Of a DNA stretch of 64,000 bases, positions 50,701-62,140 are shown piece after piece (position 1 is the first letter of the stretch; every line of letters starts with the position of its first letter). The stretch is taken from positions 7,082,501 to 7,146,500 of the forward strand of contig JAITYX010000011.1 in the NCBI GenBank assembly GCA_021018815.1, given 5' to 3'. The notes beneath the pieces were generated by a model. That model searched no databases and was not told the origin of the DNA. It was given only the letters and a program-made list of their open reading frames with translations. This DNA is from Talinum fruticosum (lineage: Eukaryota; Streptophyta; Magnoliopsida; Caryophyllales; Talinaceae). A program made the translations under genes and the position numbers.

Positions 50701-50863
50701 CAAATAATATTTTAAATGGTTCATTTTTCATTATGCAAACCATTTTGGTATTTACATATATAAACATATGAATTTTTATAAGTCACAAGTATAATGTTAT
50801 TTGCTCACATTAATGGATTGTCTTTTAACAAAGAAAAAAAGTAAAGGGAGTTTCAACGAGCAA

Positions 50864-50958
50864 TTTGAGAAATTTCTAATACTTGTTTGACTTGTCTTTT
50901 TTTTTTTTTGAGAAATTTTCTAATAGCTGTTTGACTTGTCTTGTTCTTATTTATATAT
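50864..50958 (+). promoter_or_regulatory. Promoter of the NT-C2 gene: duplicated W-box block plus TATA
   Basis: Two adjacent copies of a roughly 36-base block (50864-50900 and 50907-50942) each contain TTGACT, the core W-box bound by WRKY factors (50887-50892 and 50931-50936). TTATATATC at 50951-50959 follows directly and suits a TATA box; the leader from about 50,985 to 51,351 is CT-rich. The strand and position fit the gene starting at 51352. Confidence 0.55.
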
Positions 50959-51343
50959 CGTTTACGCGCCAATGCTCTTCCTGGGTGATCGTAAACAGAG
51001 AGAGACACAGAGGGAGTCATCTCTGACTGGCCCTAACTAACCCAGAAATTTTTTTAAAAAAAGAAGGAAATCAAGATGAAAGCTTTCTTCTTCCTTTCTA
51101 TTTCCTTTTTCTTTCTCTTTCTCTTTCTCCTCAATCCCCGCAACCCAAAGCTCACAAATTAAACCTGCGTTTCTCTCTTCAAACATCATATTCTCCTAAA
51201 GAGAAACAATTTAAACACTCCCTCAAAAAAAAAAAAAAACAAAAATACCACAGAGTTTTGTGTCGGTATTTTTCATGAACAAGTGTGGTGTTTTCTATGC
51301 AATTTTCTCTCTGTAGAATTAGGATTTTTTGTTTCGGTTACAA

Positions 51344-51370
51344 ATGGCCATATGGTGGAGGCGGGGGTGA
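51344..51370 (+). CDS. Short upstream ORF overlapping the NT-C2 start codon
   Basis: ATG at 51344 (context AAATGGCC) opens eight codons and stops at TGA 51368-51370. It is out of frame with the main ORF and overlaps its first ATG (51352). The stop overlaps the next in-frame ATG at 51370 (TGATG), a layout suited to reinitiation. Whether it is translated is unknown. Confidence 0.4.
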   Translation: MAIWWRRG

Positions 51371-52094
51371 TGACCAAGAAATACCAAGTAAAGTTGAAGG
51401 GGGTGAGATTAGAAGTTGAAGGCTCGAAGGTATTATTTCAAGAGAGAGAAAAAAGTGTCATAACTATTGAGATCAAATGGGAAGGCCCTCCTCTTCCTCC
51501 TCCCAAGTCTGGATTTGCTTCATTCTACAGAAAATCAAACCAAACTCGAAGCTCGATATTCAAGCAAGATATCAAGCGACTCAAATTGGGTCAAGAATCC
51601 ACCATCGATGAGGGCGTTGAATTTGATCATACTTGTGTTTTTTCCATCAATTCTAAGGATCCCAAGTCGTTTGATCCTTGGATTGTTTCATTCCACATTT
51701 TCTCTGTAAGTTTTTTCTGTATCTTTCTGTCTCTGCTCCCCTGTTTTTCTTTTTCACGAAATCAGCTGCTTAGACTTTCTGGGTATCTTTATCGATCTTA
51801 TTTTTCTGAAAAATTACATCTGCGCATTCTTTTATCCACCATATTGAAGGATATGAAGAATATGGGTTCTAAATTAATTTTTTTAATCTGTTTTTAATGT
51901 GATTTTTATTTGTACATAGGGGAGAGTGAAGAGAAACCATCATCATCATCATCATCATCAAGGACTAAAATGCAAGTAATTGGTGTGGGTGAGCTGAATT
52001 TGGGAGAATTAGCTTCAAAAATGGAGGCGCAAATTGAACAAAAATCCCACTCATTTTACAGGTTGATGGCGTCCAATCCAAATCCAATCTCAGG

Positions 52095-53563
52095 GTGAGC
52101 AAAAAAATTTAATATTTAGTATTCTATACAATTTCATGATTTTCATACGTACCTAACAAAGTGTATTTTTGGACCTAAAACCTACATGGTATCATATCAT
52201 ATGTTCATATTAATGTTTACTTTTTCTTTCCAATATAATATCATATTATTATATTCCATTGAGAAACACTCAGAGCTTGGGGAAAACAAAAAAAAAACAG
52301 AAACAAAGAAAGTGTCTTTGAAAATTGGACATAATGATAATTATAAACATCCCATGATTAGTGATAAACAAATAAATAAAAATAATCTTATCATGTTGAA
52401 AATTTCAAATTTCTTTCAAACTTAGATACTTTCAAAGAAAAATATATTAAAAAATATTTTTTATTTTATTTTATTTTGTATATTTTTATATGAAATGTTA
52501 CTCTTTTTTCTAAAAAAATAAAACGAGGAAAAGTAAGCATATCGACCTAAAAGCTCATATATCATGAAAACATATTAACGATAGAAGGCATGGGAGAATA
52601 AAGGGAAGCAAAAGTGAGGAAAATTCTCCCAGACCTCTACTATGATGTGTACCCAACCTCCTTGTCGAAAAAAATAATAATAAGTTTTGTATTTTGTTAT
52701 TTAAGTCGAAGGCTCAAAGTATAATGAGAAATTTAACTCATACTTGAATTACAAATTTATTTATACTAATTTTAAATTTATTTATTTTTTATTTTTTAAA
52801 AATACAAATCGCTTTTTATCACATGTTTTATATGATATCATTTTTTACGTTTTACAATTTTTAATTTTTTTTTTTTTGAAAGAGGAGCAAATTTAAACAC
52901 ATGTTATAATTATTACAAGAGATATCTTATTATTTTTGGCCATTTAAAAAGCTAAACTTATGATGAATGATAAATTAGCTTAAAGCTAAATCATAATCAT
53001 AATAAGCATACTAAATGAGATCAACATGAGCATATCAAACTCACACAGACACAAAATGACAGTATATTAAATATTTGACTAGTCAATTATAAATAAAGGA
53101 TCGAGTCACATTAGTATCGAATATAATTATATATATATATACCCATTTGGAATTGGTTAATATAGAAGGCTTTATGACTAAAAATTGCCAAGTTCATATG
53201 ACCAATTCCATTTGTCGAATATATCCCTAATTTTTTTCTTCCCCCATAAGTAAACGCATCCCTTTATCTATGATTAGACTTTGTCCAACACACTTTTGAG
53301 GCCTTCAAGTTTGCATAACTAACAGTAAAACTTTGTAGTTTAATCAAAATAATCTTTGACTTGACTTTCACCCAGGCCAGCTAGTCAAATAAAGGAAACC
53401 AAAACAAAAACGTGACATGAAAAGGACAAAAAAAAAACAATGGATTAATTGATTTTTGATGTAATATTTATAGAGATTAATGTATAACTATTTAATTTGA
53501 TTTTAAATTATATCGACATTTGTATATCTATTCAACAAAAATCAATCATAGTCTTTCTTGTAG
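52095..53563 (+). other. Second intron of the NT-C2 gene
   Basis: A 1.47-kb AT-rich intron between the GT donor at 52095 and the AG acceptor ending at 53563. Nothing else is recognised in it. Confidence 0.55.
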
Positions 53564-53968
53564 GTAGTTGTGAGCTTCACAGAGATGACGAGCTCTCATT
53601 CTCGAACAGAGTCACTTGGCTCATTTGAAATTGTTGAAAATTCGGGTGACTCTACAGTGATTCTTAGAAGAGCTATGAGTCAAGGGGCTCATTAACCCAA
53701 CAAAAAGATAAAAAAGGCAAGATCAAGCTGTTTGGGAAGCGGTTGAGCTTCGAGGAACTCGAACGAGTCACCAGCTACATTGATCTCGGAGAAGGAGTAT
53801 GTAGTTGTGGCATCCAATAGCAAAGTCGACAAGTCAAACTCAATGACCGAGTTAGGGAATCGTCCAAGTCTAGAGACACAGTTGGACCTGGCTAAGAAAG
53901 GTGGGTTCTGGAAGTGGAAGAGAAGAAGATCTAAAAAGAAACTCGATATTAATGACTCTAATATACGA

Positions 53969-55422
53969 GTAAACATCCCGGAAAGTTGTCTTATCCTTTT
54001 TGATTGTTTTACCAATTTTTTTGCTTGGTTTGAATTTTTTGTTACGTCATGTTGTGTCAAACTATTAGTGTATTAAGTAGGCTGTATATTAACTACTTTT
54101 TCCTTACATGTAAAATAAAAAAAATATAGAAGAATACGGGAATAAAAATGATTCTAAGTAAATACCTTCATTTAAATAAATGCTTTATGCCTTAGATTAA
54201 GGTTGACAAATAGGTAAAAAATCAAGTCTTCCTTAATATATATGTCTAAATTTTTTCATTTTCCTTACTACTTTTATGTCCTACAGAAGGTGAAACAAAC
54301 CTAAACTCCTCAAAAAAGCAGTAAAATAACTTATTTTTAAGCAAATGAATAATTAAAATTTGTTAGGTTCATACGTTTGGGTCATCGCAAATCATGTTGA
54401 TCCAAAAAAGTTCGGATTTATTGTCTTGTTGTACTGTGTTAGGCATCGCAAACTCCACTTTGGCGTTTTCCATTTTATAGCCAATGAGAATCTTGTTTTG
54501 TATCAAAGCAGATTTGGATTTTCATTCCAAAAATAACTTGATGGGTCAAATCTCAAATTCATCCACTGTGTTAAGTGGGACCTTAGTATCAAGGACAAGA
54601 GAGCAAAAATGGAGGGGCCATGCCATCACTGCTTTCAAACACACAACTGGACATCCAAGATGAATATTTTTTTTAATCAGTAATGTTAAAAGGCAGTTAA
54701 GAAGGCAGTGACAATAAAATAATAGAAAAACGGACAATACAGTAGAAAGAAGTATCCTATTACAGTCCATAACTACTCAAATTCACAGCTACTCAAGCTA
54801 CTGTTAACTGAACCTCATAGCTTATTACTTTATCCTGTAAAGATTTATGGAAACAGAGAGGGGATTACTTGAAAGTTTCTGGCCAGTACCCTCTTTGTTC
54901 ATAGTGACATTGTCACTATCTATGCAGTCAAAAATATATCACAGCGCCCTCTCTCTCTCACACAAAAAAATAGAAGAGAGAAAGACCAATTTATCTAGTA
55001 CAATACTCTACAATAAATTTACCTTAATCGTTTCGACAATACGTCATTTGTTCTTGCATTTGAACGAGTTTGATTTATCGTTTACCAGCATACAAGATAC
55101 TAGTGCTTTTAGGAGTCCACAATAATATACCAAATAAATGAATTGTTCAAAAAAGGTTTGTGCTTATTAGTTTTGTCTTATTTCAGGTTTCAAGTGATGA
55201 AAATAAGACACGGTATAAAACAATAATCCCTTAAAAATTACATTATCGGGTAAGATAATGTCTTTAAGGCATAAATTGTAATCAATATGGGTGCGAGCAT
55301 TTTGAGTTGGGTTAGCTCTATTTGAATCCACTGGGGTTTAAGTTTAATAAGAATGGAGCATTTTATATATGATTGACATTGATTCAAGTCGATAAGCTAA
55401 ACTAACCCACATTGTCCTGCAG
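53969..55422 (+). other. Third intron of the NT-C2 gene
   Basis: A 1.45-kb intron from GTAAAC at 53969 to TGCAG at 55422; phases on both sides are 0 and agree. Frames at 54546-54770 and 54847-55125 are not gene-like. Confidence 0.6.
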
Positions 55423-56442
55423 GATGAAACAGAAAACATCAGCAACTCGGGGAGCTGGGAACCTAAAGAACTTAGGAGTAGAGATGGGAAAACGAAGCTC
55501 GAGGCTCACGTCTTCTTTGCCTCATTTGACCAACGCGATGAGAAGGCGGCTGGGGAGGCCGCCTGCGCGGCCATTGTAGCGATAAAAGCCCATTGGCTTC
55601 TCATGAACCCTGGCAAGATGCCAACTAGATCCGAGTTAGATCGCCTCATCATAGAGGGCTCCTTAGAGTGGAGAAAGCTCTGCCAAGATGACAATCACAG
55701 AGCTTTCTTCCCTGACCGACACTTCTGACATAGAAACAATCGTGGGAGCCGAGCTACGGCCCCTCGTTGTTCCCAATAGTGGCTCTCGAATTGGTTTTTT
55801 CCATTCTGAGAGGTTTGAACACCTAAAGGACGCTCGGTCCTTTGATGATATTTGGGAAGAAATCAATGAACACATGAATAAGTGTGTGCCACGTGTCTAC
55901 ATTGTGAGGTGGAATGACCACTTTTTCATCTTGAAGCTTGAGGCGAATGCCAACTACATCATTGACTCTCTAGGGGAGCGACTCCACGAGGGTTGCACTC
56001 GAGCCTACATCCTAAGGTTCGATGATTCGGCCATTATGTATGAGGACGGGGAGGAGGAGGGAGAGGACAGATCGGTCATTTGTCAAGGAAAGGAGTGTTG
56101 TAAGGAGTACATGAAGAGATTCTTAGCAGCAATCACACTGAGGGAATTCATAGAGGAAGAGGAAAAGGGAAGAAAAGTTGAAGTGGCTGCATTGTGTCAG
56201 AGGCTGCAAATTGATTTCCATTTGTGCAACCCTTCCTCTATCGATGTTTCCAATGCAAGCACCTCTGTTTCTCCTTCTCCTGATACTTCACCTTGTTTTC
56301 CTTACAAATGAACAACATTTTACTGTACAGAGTTTTGTGGCATTTGTGTATATTCATTTGATATGATTTACGTATGCCTAGAAATTTCAATTCAGCTTAA
56401 TAGAAACTTATGGAGTGTGCTTTTGGGTAAATCCCTTTAGGG

Positions 56443-56932
56443 GGTGTTTGGTAAGCAAAAAACGATTGGAGAATGATAATCTCATCGCCTCCCTCCCCAT
56501 GTGTTTGGTGAAGAATTTTGGGGAAGGAACTTGATGGCATGGGGGTATCAAGCCCCCTCCAAAAAAAAAAATTCTTGGAGGGGTATCAACTGCCGAACCC
56601 CCGCCCAAAATGACCATCTTCTTCTTTGCTTGGCTTCTGCTTCATCCCTTTGTGCTTATTCTTTGTTCCGGAATCAACTTTAGATCTTTTCTTCGTCACC
56701 TTTTCTCCAGATCTGATGAAAGGGGAGGGCGAGAAGAGACATAACACCAGATTGAGGTCAGTGGAAAAAATAACTGATATAAAGGTTTTTCTGAAGAAGG
56801 GTGTCGCTAGGGACGAAGGTCCTCAGATCCTATGGGATGTCAGCGGAAGCTATGGAGGTTCCATGTTTTTTCCTTTGAGGAGAAGGAAAGGGATGAGGAC
56901 CTGTTTCATTGGATAATTGTTCACCAAACATG
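56443..56932. mobile_element. MITE-like element with GTGTTTGGTRARCAA ends
   Basis: GGTGTTTGGTAAGCAA at 56443-56458 pairs with the reverse complement of 56917-56932 (12 of 16). The 490-base interior has no domain. GTGTTTGG-type ends are common in plant hAT-like MITEs. The 96-residue frame at 56626-56916 lies inside it. Confidence 0.5.
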
Positions 56933-57743
56933 TAGGGCGTATTTGTTGGAGGTATTCAAAGTTGTAATGCAACTAAAATAACATAACTCATTTTATTAAC
57001 TCTACTTCTTTAAATTTCAAAGTTACAATTTTCTGAGATGCGATTTTTGTTATCGAATATTAGCGCTAAATTAGTTTTGATCTCCCTTCCTCCTCTATCT
57101 CAAGGGTTTGTGATTTTTCCTCAATCTAATTTCAGGTAAGTTTAAGCCCTTGCATTCGAATTTAATATGATTTTGTTTGCCCAAATGATTTCAACTTTTA
57201 TTGGGCTGATTTGATCTTGATTTGGTTTGGGCTCTAATTATGTTTAGCTCTAATCTTGCAATACGCATGTCTTTTGGTTTGTAGTGCTCAGTGTGGGCTC
57301 TAATTGGCTTAAGGTTTCCATCAGTTGGTTTATGTAATGCTGTAGTTTTGTGTGTTTCTATCTTCATGTGATTAGGCAGCTTTATTTTTTATATCGTTTG
57401 TCTACACATTGCGTGAATCCTCACGAATCATGATTCCTTTGATCAGATAATTGTCTACTGAGGGAATTGATTCATTTGGTCTTCTTTGGTAGTATGCCTA
57501 TGGTGATTTTCGTGCTGAACCTTGTCTATTTTGGGTTTGGTTATGTTTTTTATTTTTATTTTAAACCGAATCAAGAAGATTTGGTTCAGTGAGTGTGGGT
57601 GTTAGTCTTGTTTCTTACATGTTTATGTATTTATAGTTGCTTTGCATGTAGTTCTGGACTTTTGTTGCTTGTTGGTTGCACTGATTGTGATAAACTCTTG
57701 GTCTATACTGCCACAAATGTCTAGTTTATATGACTATAACCAC

Positions 57744-57929
57744 GTTTCATTTAGATGTAAGGAATTGTAAGATAATTATAAAGTTAGTTCTAAAAACTAT
57801 AAGGAGTTGTAAGTAGTCTGTAAGGAGTTGTAACGAATTGTAAGCAGTTGTAACGAATTGTAAGAAGTTATAAGCAATTGTAAGCAGCGATAAGGAGTTG
57901 TAAAATTGTAAGTTAAAGCTAAATGAAAC
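57744..57929. repeat. TTGTAAG-filled MITE, copy C
   Basis: Perfect 11-base inverted ends GTTTCATTTAG (57744-57754) and CTAAATGAAAC (57919-57929) enclose degenerate TTGTAAG units. Confidence 0.75.
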
Positions 57930-58197
57930 AAGTGCTTATATCTATTATTGAAGTAATTCTCGGAATTAGTTAATGTGGTTTTGGCGTTTACGAGATTGAT
58001 TTGGAAGGATAAATATGACTATGTTGGTAACAACTGCATCTAGCTATCCCTTTTTCTTCCTTCACTCTTTCTCTCTCTTTCAATCTATGTACCCAAACAG
58101 GCCCTTATCTCGAAATCTTAACGTAATTGTAAATTCACAATAGTCTTCACTTCTTAGTAGCTAGGTAGAGAGAGTAGGATAGATTCTTATAAGGTCC

Positions 58198-58355
58198 TAT
58201 TCTATTTAGATGTAAGGAGTTGTAAACAAAGTTGTAAGAAGTTGTAAGTAGTTGTAAGACAGATTGTAAAGTTAGTTATAAAAAGTTATATGAAGTTATA
58301 AAGTGTAAAAAGTTGTAAGGAGTTATAAGCCCGTAAGTTAAACCTAAATAGAATA
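58198..58355. repeat. TTGTAAG-filled MITE, copy D
   Basis: Perfect 12-base inverted ends TATTCTATTTAG (58198-58209) and CTAAATAGAATA (58344-58355) enclose about a dozen TTGTAAG/TTATAAG units. It lies some 270 bases beyond copy C and in the same orientation. Confidence 0.78.
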
Positions 58356-60268
58356 TGACTTAAATGCCTTGTCTTTATGTATTATTTAATTCTTCTATAA
58401 GTGTTATCTTAGTTTGTAGCAGATTGTGCTTCACAATGAATAACAGTTTTTTTACTTTGTTTTTGTTTGCTTTGCTTTTGCCAAGTCTTTCTTTAGTCTT
58501 TTATGATGTATATTTGGATTTGGATTGGCTTTATTTAGTATTTGCTCTGGTTTAGCAACTAACAAAGTTACATCATACATGGCTTTCCAAATTAAGTGTA
58601 AAATGGCACAAACTTGGTCTTATTTTCCATTGGGATAAGTATGAGCCTTGGATAAGGAACATGGTCATAGGACTTAAATCAAGTGGCACATGCTTGGCCT
58701 TATTGATATTTCTAAAACTGAGTATTGCTTCATGCTCAATTTCCAACTATGGTTCATATAAACTTAACCACGAGGGAAACAAAAAGAAAAAGCAATTTGA
58801 AAGCTTGGTTTTGTTTTGGTTGGAAGTTTTCAGAAGTCTAGGAACTTAGAAAAACCGACTAGAGCTTTTAACTTAGTTCTTCTAACTTAGTTAGAGGTTT
58901 GTTAAAAGTTGTTTGTATTTTTGGGAGAGATAAGGGCTGCAAAGTAGTGAAATCAGTCGAGCTTTTGGCTTTGATGTCGAGTTGAGTGAGGAGTGCTCCA
59001 AATTGAACGAAAAGTTGGTCAAGTTAGGGTTGATGATAATAAAAAGACATCGAATAACAAGAAAAATTGCATATGAAAAAAATAGGTGGGTGTAAGCTCT
59101 TCTCGGAGAAGACATTTAGACAAGGTAAATCAATTAGCTATTCAATTTCAAATAAACTTATTGTTTGTTGTTCTTGCTGCCCTCTTCTACTAATGGTTTT
59201 TTGTGTTTGCTTCCTTTTTTCCCTATTTTTGTGTTTAGGTTAAGGTGGATCATCTCATCTTCCTGTTGTTGAAGAAGGTAGACATAGTTGATACTTGCTA
59301 ATGTTGATATGGAGGCTCTTATGAAGAATTTAGGAATTATTTTTTTCTTTATAATCTTCTTTATCTTTCAATTTGTTAGAATGAAAAAATATTAAACATT
59401 TGTGTAGTTTGAAGTTCAAGTAATTTTTAAAGTTGGGCTCATTTGGAGGATATGCTTTTTTAATTTCTATTGGTAATATTCAAAATTTCATGAAATATAT
59501 GATGAGATTAATTGGAAAAAATATATGCAGCATGTTTGCAAATAGCATATATTTGATGATCCATTACATATTTTGTAGAGTGATAAGTAATTTTTTTCTT
59601 TGTAAAAGAAAGGAAGAATAAAATACAAAGAAAGAGATTGATAATAATAGGTTATTTTCCTTTATTAAGAAAAAGATTTTAAAAAGAGGAAAAAAAGAAA
59701 AAAATTGTTAAATTATGTTGGGTTGTATTGTCTTCAAAATTAATTTTAGCCTAGATAGTATTTGTAAAATTAATTTCATTACATACGATAAATAAAATAA
59801 ACCAAACATAGCAAGGAATGGTGATTACATTACCTTAAGTAATTAGTCAATGGCTAACCAAACATGGTAACACAATCATCATTGCATTACATTCCACTTT
59901 CATCACTTTACATTATTAATTGCTTTACACCCTAATTACATTACATCCAAACAAACACTACCTTAGAATCACAGTTCAAATCCTATCCCTAAACTCCAAA
60001 AGTTCAAATCTTGATTCCATTCCACTCCATTTTTCTCACAAACAGGCCATCAGTTGTAGTTGATAGTAGCTTAGACTTCGTGCTTTTTGTGCTGTGATCA
60101 GTAATCCATATGCATAATGATCCAATTAAGAAAAAGAAAATGAAAGGAAAAAAATTAATGCATAAGAAGCAAGTTTGTGTAAGACTTTTGATTTTAAAAT
60201 TGTTTACTGTACAAAAGAAGTGCAGTAGTGCAGGACTATTTTGCGTCCTTGTTTTGAGCAATTCAAAG

Positions 60269-60715
60269 CTAAATAAAGCCCAATTTGTGTATTAAGCAAT
60301 TGATGTTTGAGGTGGGATTATGGCGTCGTTCATTCAGGCCCTCAGAACAGCCCAAACTTGTAAGCTGTTTTAGGAAGGTGAGACCCGGCATCCTTTCTGG
60401 TACTGATTCCAGTTTTTCACAACGTATAATCATCAGGGATTGGAGGGCAGTAAGGTGGTGCATCCCATTTGGCAATTTCACCAGTTTTGACGGATGAATT
60501 AATTCCTAGGAACGGAGTGAGTGATGAAGGCAACACCATGGCTTCCCACCATCCTTCTGTCCCTCTCCCTCTCCTATTTCGCTGAGATTCAGAAGGCACA
60601 AGTGGCATACTGGTAACGTCTCCAAGACAGTGAGATGCTCCAACTCTCCACACATATGCACCAATAATTTCAAGCTGGGAGGACAAGCAAGATCGGAAAA
60701 CCTCCTCAACTTCTG
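60269..60715 (-). pseudogene. NLR (disease resistance) leucine-rich-repeat remnant
   Basis: On the minus strand 60506-60709 gives FSDLACPPSLKLLVHMCGEL, and after a frame change 60269-60481 gives KLPNGMHHLTALQSLMIIRC and LESVPERMPGLTFLKQL. These are typical of the C-terminal leucine-rich repeats of CC-NBS-LRR proteins (LP..M..LT.L..L.I..C..L). No NB-ARC domain is present, so this is a 3' fragment of a resistance gene. Confidence 0.6.
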
Positions 60716-62140
60716 AAAAAATCTCCACTACTACTGCTGTTGCTGGTGCATAATCCTTGTGATGGCTACTGGTAAGCTTTTGTGGGAAGGCATGGAAAGC
60801 AATGAACGAAACTCTCTTATGTGAGACTTGCTTATCAAAACCAAGTCCGTTATAGACAGGAGCCCACCACAAGCAACTGGGTTTGCCTATCATTAGTCTC
60901 GAAGTTAGAATTTCAAACCCTCACCATAAAAGGTATTGAAGTACACGCAATGTTGTGGGAAAAACTAATCCACCCAACCTTTAGTTTTGCTTTAACTTTT
61001 GACAGCAATTCAACCCACCACCCTCAACGTCAAATTAATGAACCTCACAAACAGCCAAAAATTGTCCTCTTTTTGTAGGGTTTTTTAAACTTTCTATCCA
61101 CCATCCAACTCCACCACGAGACAAGATTCCCCTGACCATTTTCTGCAGTTTTTCTTCATCATTATGATGCCCTTCAATTCTATAGGCTATAGATTTCATC
61201 CCCACATAAATTGTGAAGTCTATTCCAAACTCAGAAAAAGCTAACTTTGGGCCACACCAGGTTTCTGTTTACCCTGAAAAGAATTTATAAAAAATTATGA
61301 AAATTAACTTAATAAAATACAAAGGGTGAAGTTTGGGGAAAGAGACATCTCGTTGCACCCTAATCACAGAAGCCAAACACTTCCCATTTCATTCATCCCA
61401 AATGGGCCACGAGACCCACAAGCTTTATTCAAACACAGCTCTCAAAATCATTCTCAATCAGTACCCTTTATATCCATCTTCCATTAACATTAATTAATAT
61501 AAAAGTTCTCCTCACTAGTTTTCCCTCTCTGCTCAATCAAAGCCCTAAACATCTACCACGTGGCACCAATTCTTATCACAACCATTTTCAACATTCAGAT
61601 AATGTGGAGACTACCAGCTCCTTCAGGGTTCACAAAGCAACTCATTGATGTAACGCCCCCCCACCCGGTTTTTCTCAAAATTGTATTCCTAGCCAATTGT
61701 TGCACCTTATATTACTCCAAATTTCATTCTAGCCTAAATTATATGGCTAAGAAACATTTACCAGTTCGCAAAATAAGCCACTTCTCAACTTATCCTATGT
61801 CACTCTTCATTAGCCTGTCAGTCAATCAACGTTCAAAATGCATGGTTGTGTTTATCACTTCATTTAGACCAAATCAGCTGAATAGAAACTCAAATGACGC
61901 TCCAAAAGTGACCAAGGCATAAAACCTTTCGAAAACAGCTATAACACAAAAGACCGTAACATTCCTCCTATTGACTTCATTAACATTCCAAACAGCATTT
62001 ATTTACACTTTAACTTGCTGGAAAATACAGATTTCACAAAAGGATACTCATTATAGCAAAATGATACAGCTGAAAAAAGCCATAATGAGTAAGCTTAGTG
62101 GAACAACAAGTATTTCACAGGGATGGGGATAAATACAAGT
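60716..62140. other. Intergenic sequence 3' of the KIX gene
   Basis: It may hold more of the NLR remnant to about 60,893 and the KIX gene 3' untranslated region near 62,140. The TGTAACGCCCCCC at 61649 resembles the start of the LTRs at 47.4 and 50.0 kb. No other feature is seen. Confidence 0.35.

Larger units (their letters stand above)
51352..56311 (+). pseudogene. NT-C2 domain protein (At5g04860/At3g11760-like), multiple frame breaks
   Basis: Four exons: 51352-51705, about 51920-52094, 53564-53968, 55423-56311. Exon 1 gives an NT-C2 (EEIG1/EHBP1 N-terminal) domain: KKYQVKLKGVRLE, IEIKWEGP, EFDHTCVFS, WIVSFHIFS. Exon 2 continues QVIGVGELNLGELAS. Exon 3 has VVVSFTEM, a variable linker and a basic end. 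Exon 4 is highly conserved: KLEAHVFFASFDQR, GSLEWRKLCQDD, RVYIVRWNDHFFILKLEA, IIDSLGERLHEGC, CKEYMKRFLAAI. Breaks: exon 1 (phase 0) does not join the nearest acceptor of exon 2 in frame, although an AG six bases further would; exon 2 to exon 3 is one base short; exon 3 has stops at 53693 and 53744; exon 4 has TGA 55726, where one extra base separates FPDRHF from DIETIVGAEL. The family is plant-specific and poorly characterised; C2 domains of this type suggest membrane or cytoskeletal association. Pseudogene or consensus errors. Confidence 0.8.
56933..59965. mobile_element. Possible 3-kb DNA element with GTGTTTGTTTGG-type ends
   Basis: The left end TAGGGCGTATTTGTTGG and the reverse complement of the right end (TAAGGTAGTGTTTGTTTGG) are similar, and both continue with GTAATG-type sequence. 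No transposase is recognised inside. Two TTGTAAG MITEs (57744 and 58198) are nested in it. It abuts the element ending at 56932. Confidence 0.4.

Noticed and set aside
51283..51351. Extended N-terminus of the NT-C2 protein upstream of 51352
   Set aside because: It would start at GTG; no ATG is in frame before 51352 and the family resemblance begins at KKYQVKL.
51706..51897. Read-through of NT-C2 exon 1 into the following bases
   Set aside because: A consensus GTAAGT donor lies at 51706 right after the conserved HIFS, and the added residues have no similarity to the family.
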